From contig JAMDCE010000325.1 in assembly GCA_023489135.1 (NCBI GenBank), positions 1 through 6,059 of the forward strand: DNA of 6,059 nt, in the 5' to 3' direction. The stretch's first letter is position 1; the number at the start of each line of letters is the position of its first letter. Below the pieces are notes generated by a model. It saw nothing but the letters and a program-made list of their open reading frames with translations. It had not been told where the DNA came from and searched no databases. Positions 5,931-6,059 of this stretch are shown in pieces. Position numbers and translations under genes: made by a program. This stretch comes from Chloroflexota bacterium (lineage in GTDB: Bacteria; Chloroflexota; Chloroflexia; JAMDCE01).

Positions 5931-6059
5931 AGATGCGGGCTCGGCACCGTTGGAGGGAACAACCAGCTGCCCCCGACCAAAATGACGATTGCAACCAGAA
6001 CGAGCAATATTATCGCCACAAAAAAAACCGCGGCATCGTTCACGTCGTCGACGTCGCCG
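5927..6059 (-). CDS. Small membrane protein, C-terminal part only (5' end outside window)
   Basis: I do not recognise this frame. It is open from the window edge (first full codon at 6058) to TGA at 5927-5929, giving 43 codons. They read GDVDDVNDAA, then a hydrophobic span of about 19 residues (roughly 11-29) beginning VFFVAIILLV, and a short tail GSWLFPPTVPSPHL. An acidic start, one helix and a Pro-rich tail look like a real small membrane protein rather than a shadow; no better frame competes here. A GTG at 6043 could be a start, but the preceding codons are open too, so the true start is probably beyond the edge. A run of eight T in the coding strand (6020-6027) encodes the V-F-F stretch and could slip. 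Function is unknown. Confidence 0.4.
   Translation of the reverse strand, partial: GDVDDVNDAAVFFVAIILLVLVAIVILVGGSWLFPPTVPSPHL

Noticed and set aside
5578..5985. 135-codon plus-strand frame in the right-hand region
   Set aside because: It starts inside the palindromic repeat and has Pro/Thr/Arg/Asn-rich composition, the mirror of hydrophobic codons on the minus strand. No ribosome site.

Overview
This is a bacterial chromosomal window of moderately high G+C with ordinary housekeeping genes. The class A penicillin-binding protein (PBP) with a C-terminal PASTA domain and the 'EDxxFYTNPG' form of its glycosyltransferase motif, the anchored HtrA protease and the AT-poor repeats fit a Chloroflexota-like bacterium. 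That placement is inference; other phyla, including Gram-positive ones, are not excluded.

Layout. Bases 1-1397 (+) hold the end of a histidine operon: the 3' part of hisA, then complete hisF starting on the base after the hisA stop. Bases 1398-1471 hold ten heptamer units of consensus CCCTATT. They fill the gap between the convergent hisF and PBP genes and supply the last codons of the PBP gene. Bases 1460-5341 (-) hold a two-gene unit, an htrA-type serine protease followed 6 bases later by the class A PBP. An extended -10 promoter (TGCTATAAT) lies just upstream of htrA. Bases 5342-6059 contain no confident gene. They hold the htrA leader and promoter, a short array of three 32-base units each carrying an inverted repeat (GGCGAAC...GTTCGCC), a diverged copy of that repeat, and two very short minus-strand reading frames that each encode one strong hydrophobic segment. 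One of these runs off the window edge.

How the genes work together. HisA isomerises ProFAR to PRFAR, and HisF with HisH (not in the window) converts PRFAR to imidazole glycerol phosphate and AICAR. The protease and PBP form a cell-envelope module. The PBP polymerises and cross-links peptidoglycan, and the tethered HtrA probably degrades misfolded proteins on the outer face of the membrane. Their tight spacing suggests co-transcription and translational coupling.

I see no clear evidence of an undescribed system. The points most worth a second look are the heptamer/G-tract repeat at the PBP 3' end, the 32-base palindromic array, and the pair of tiny hydrophobic reading frames at the right edge.
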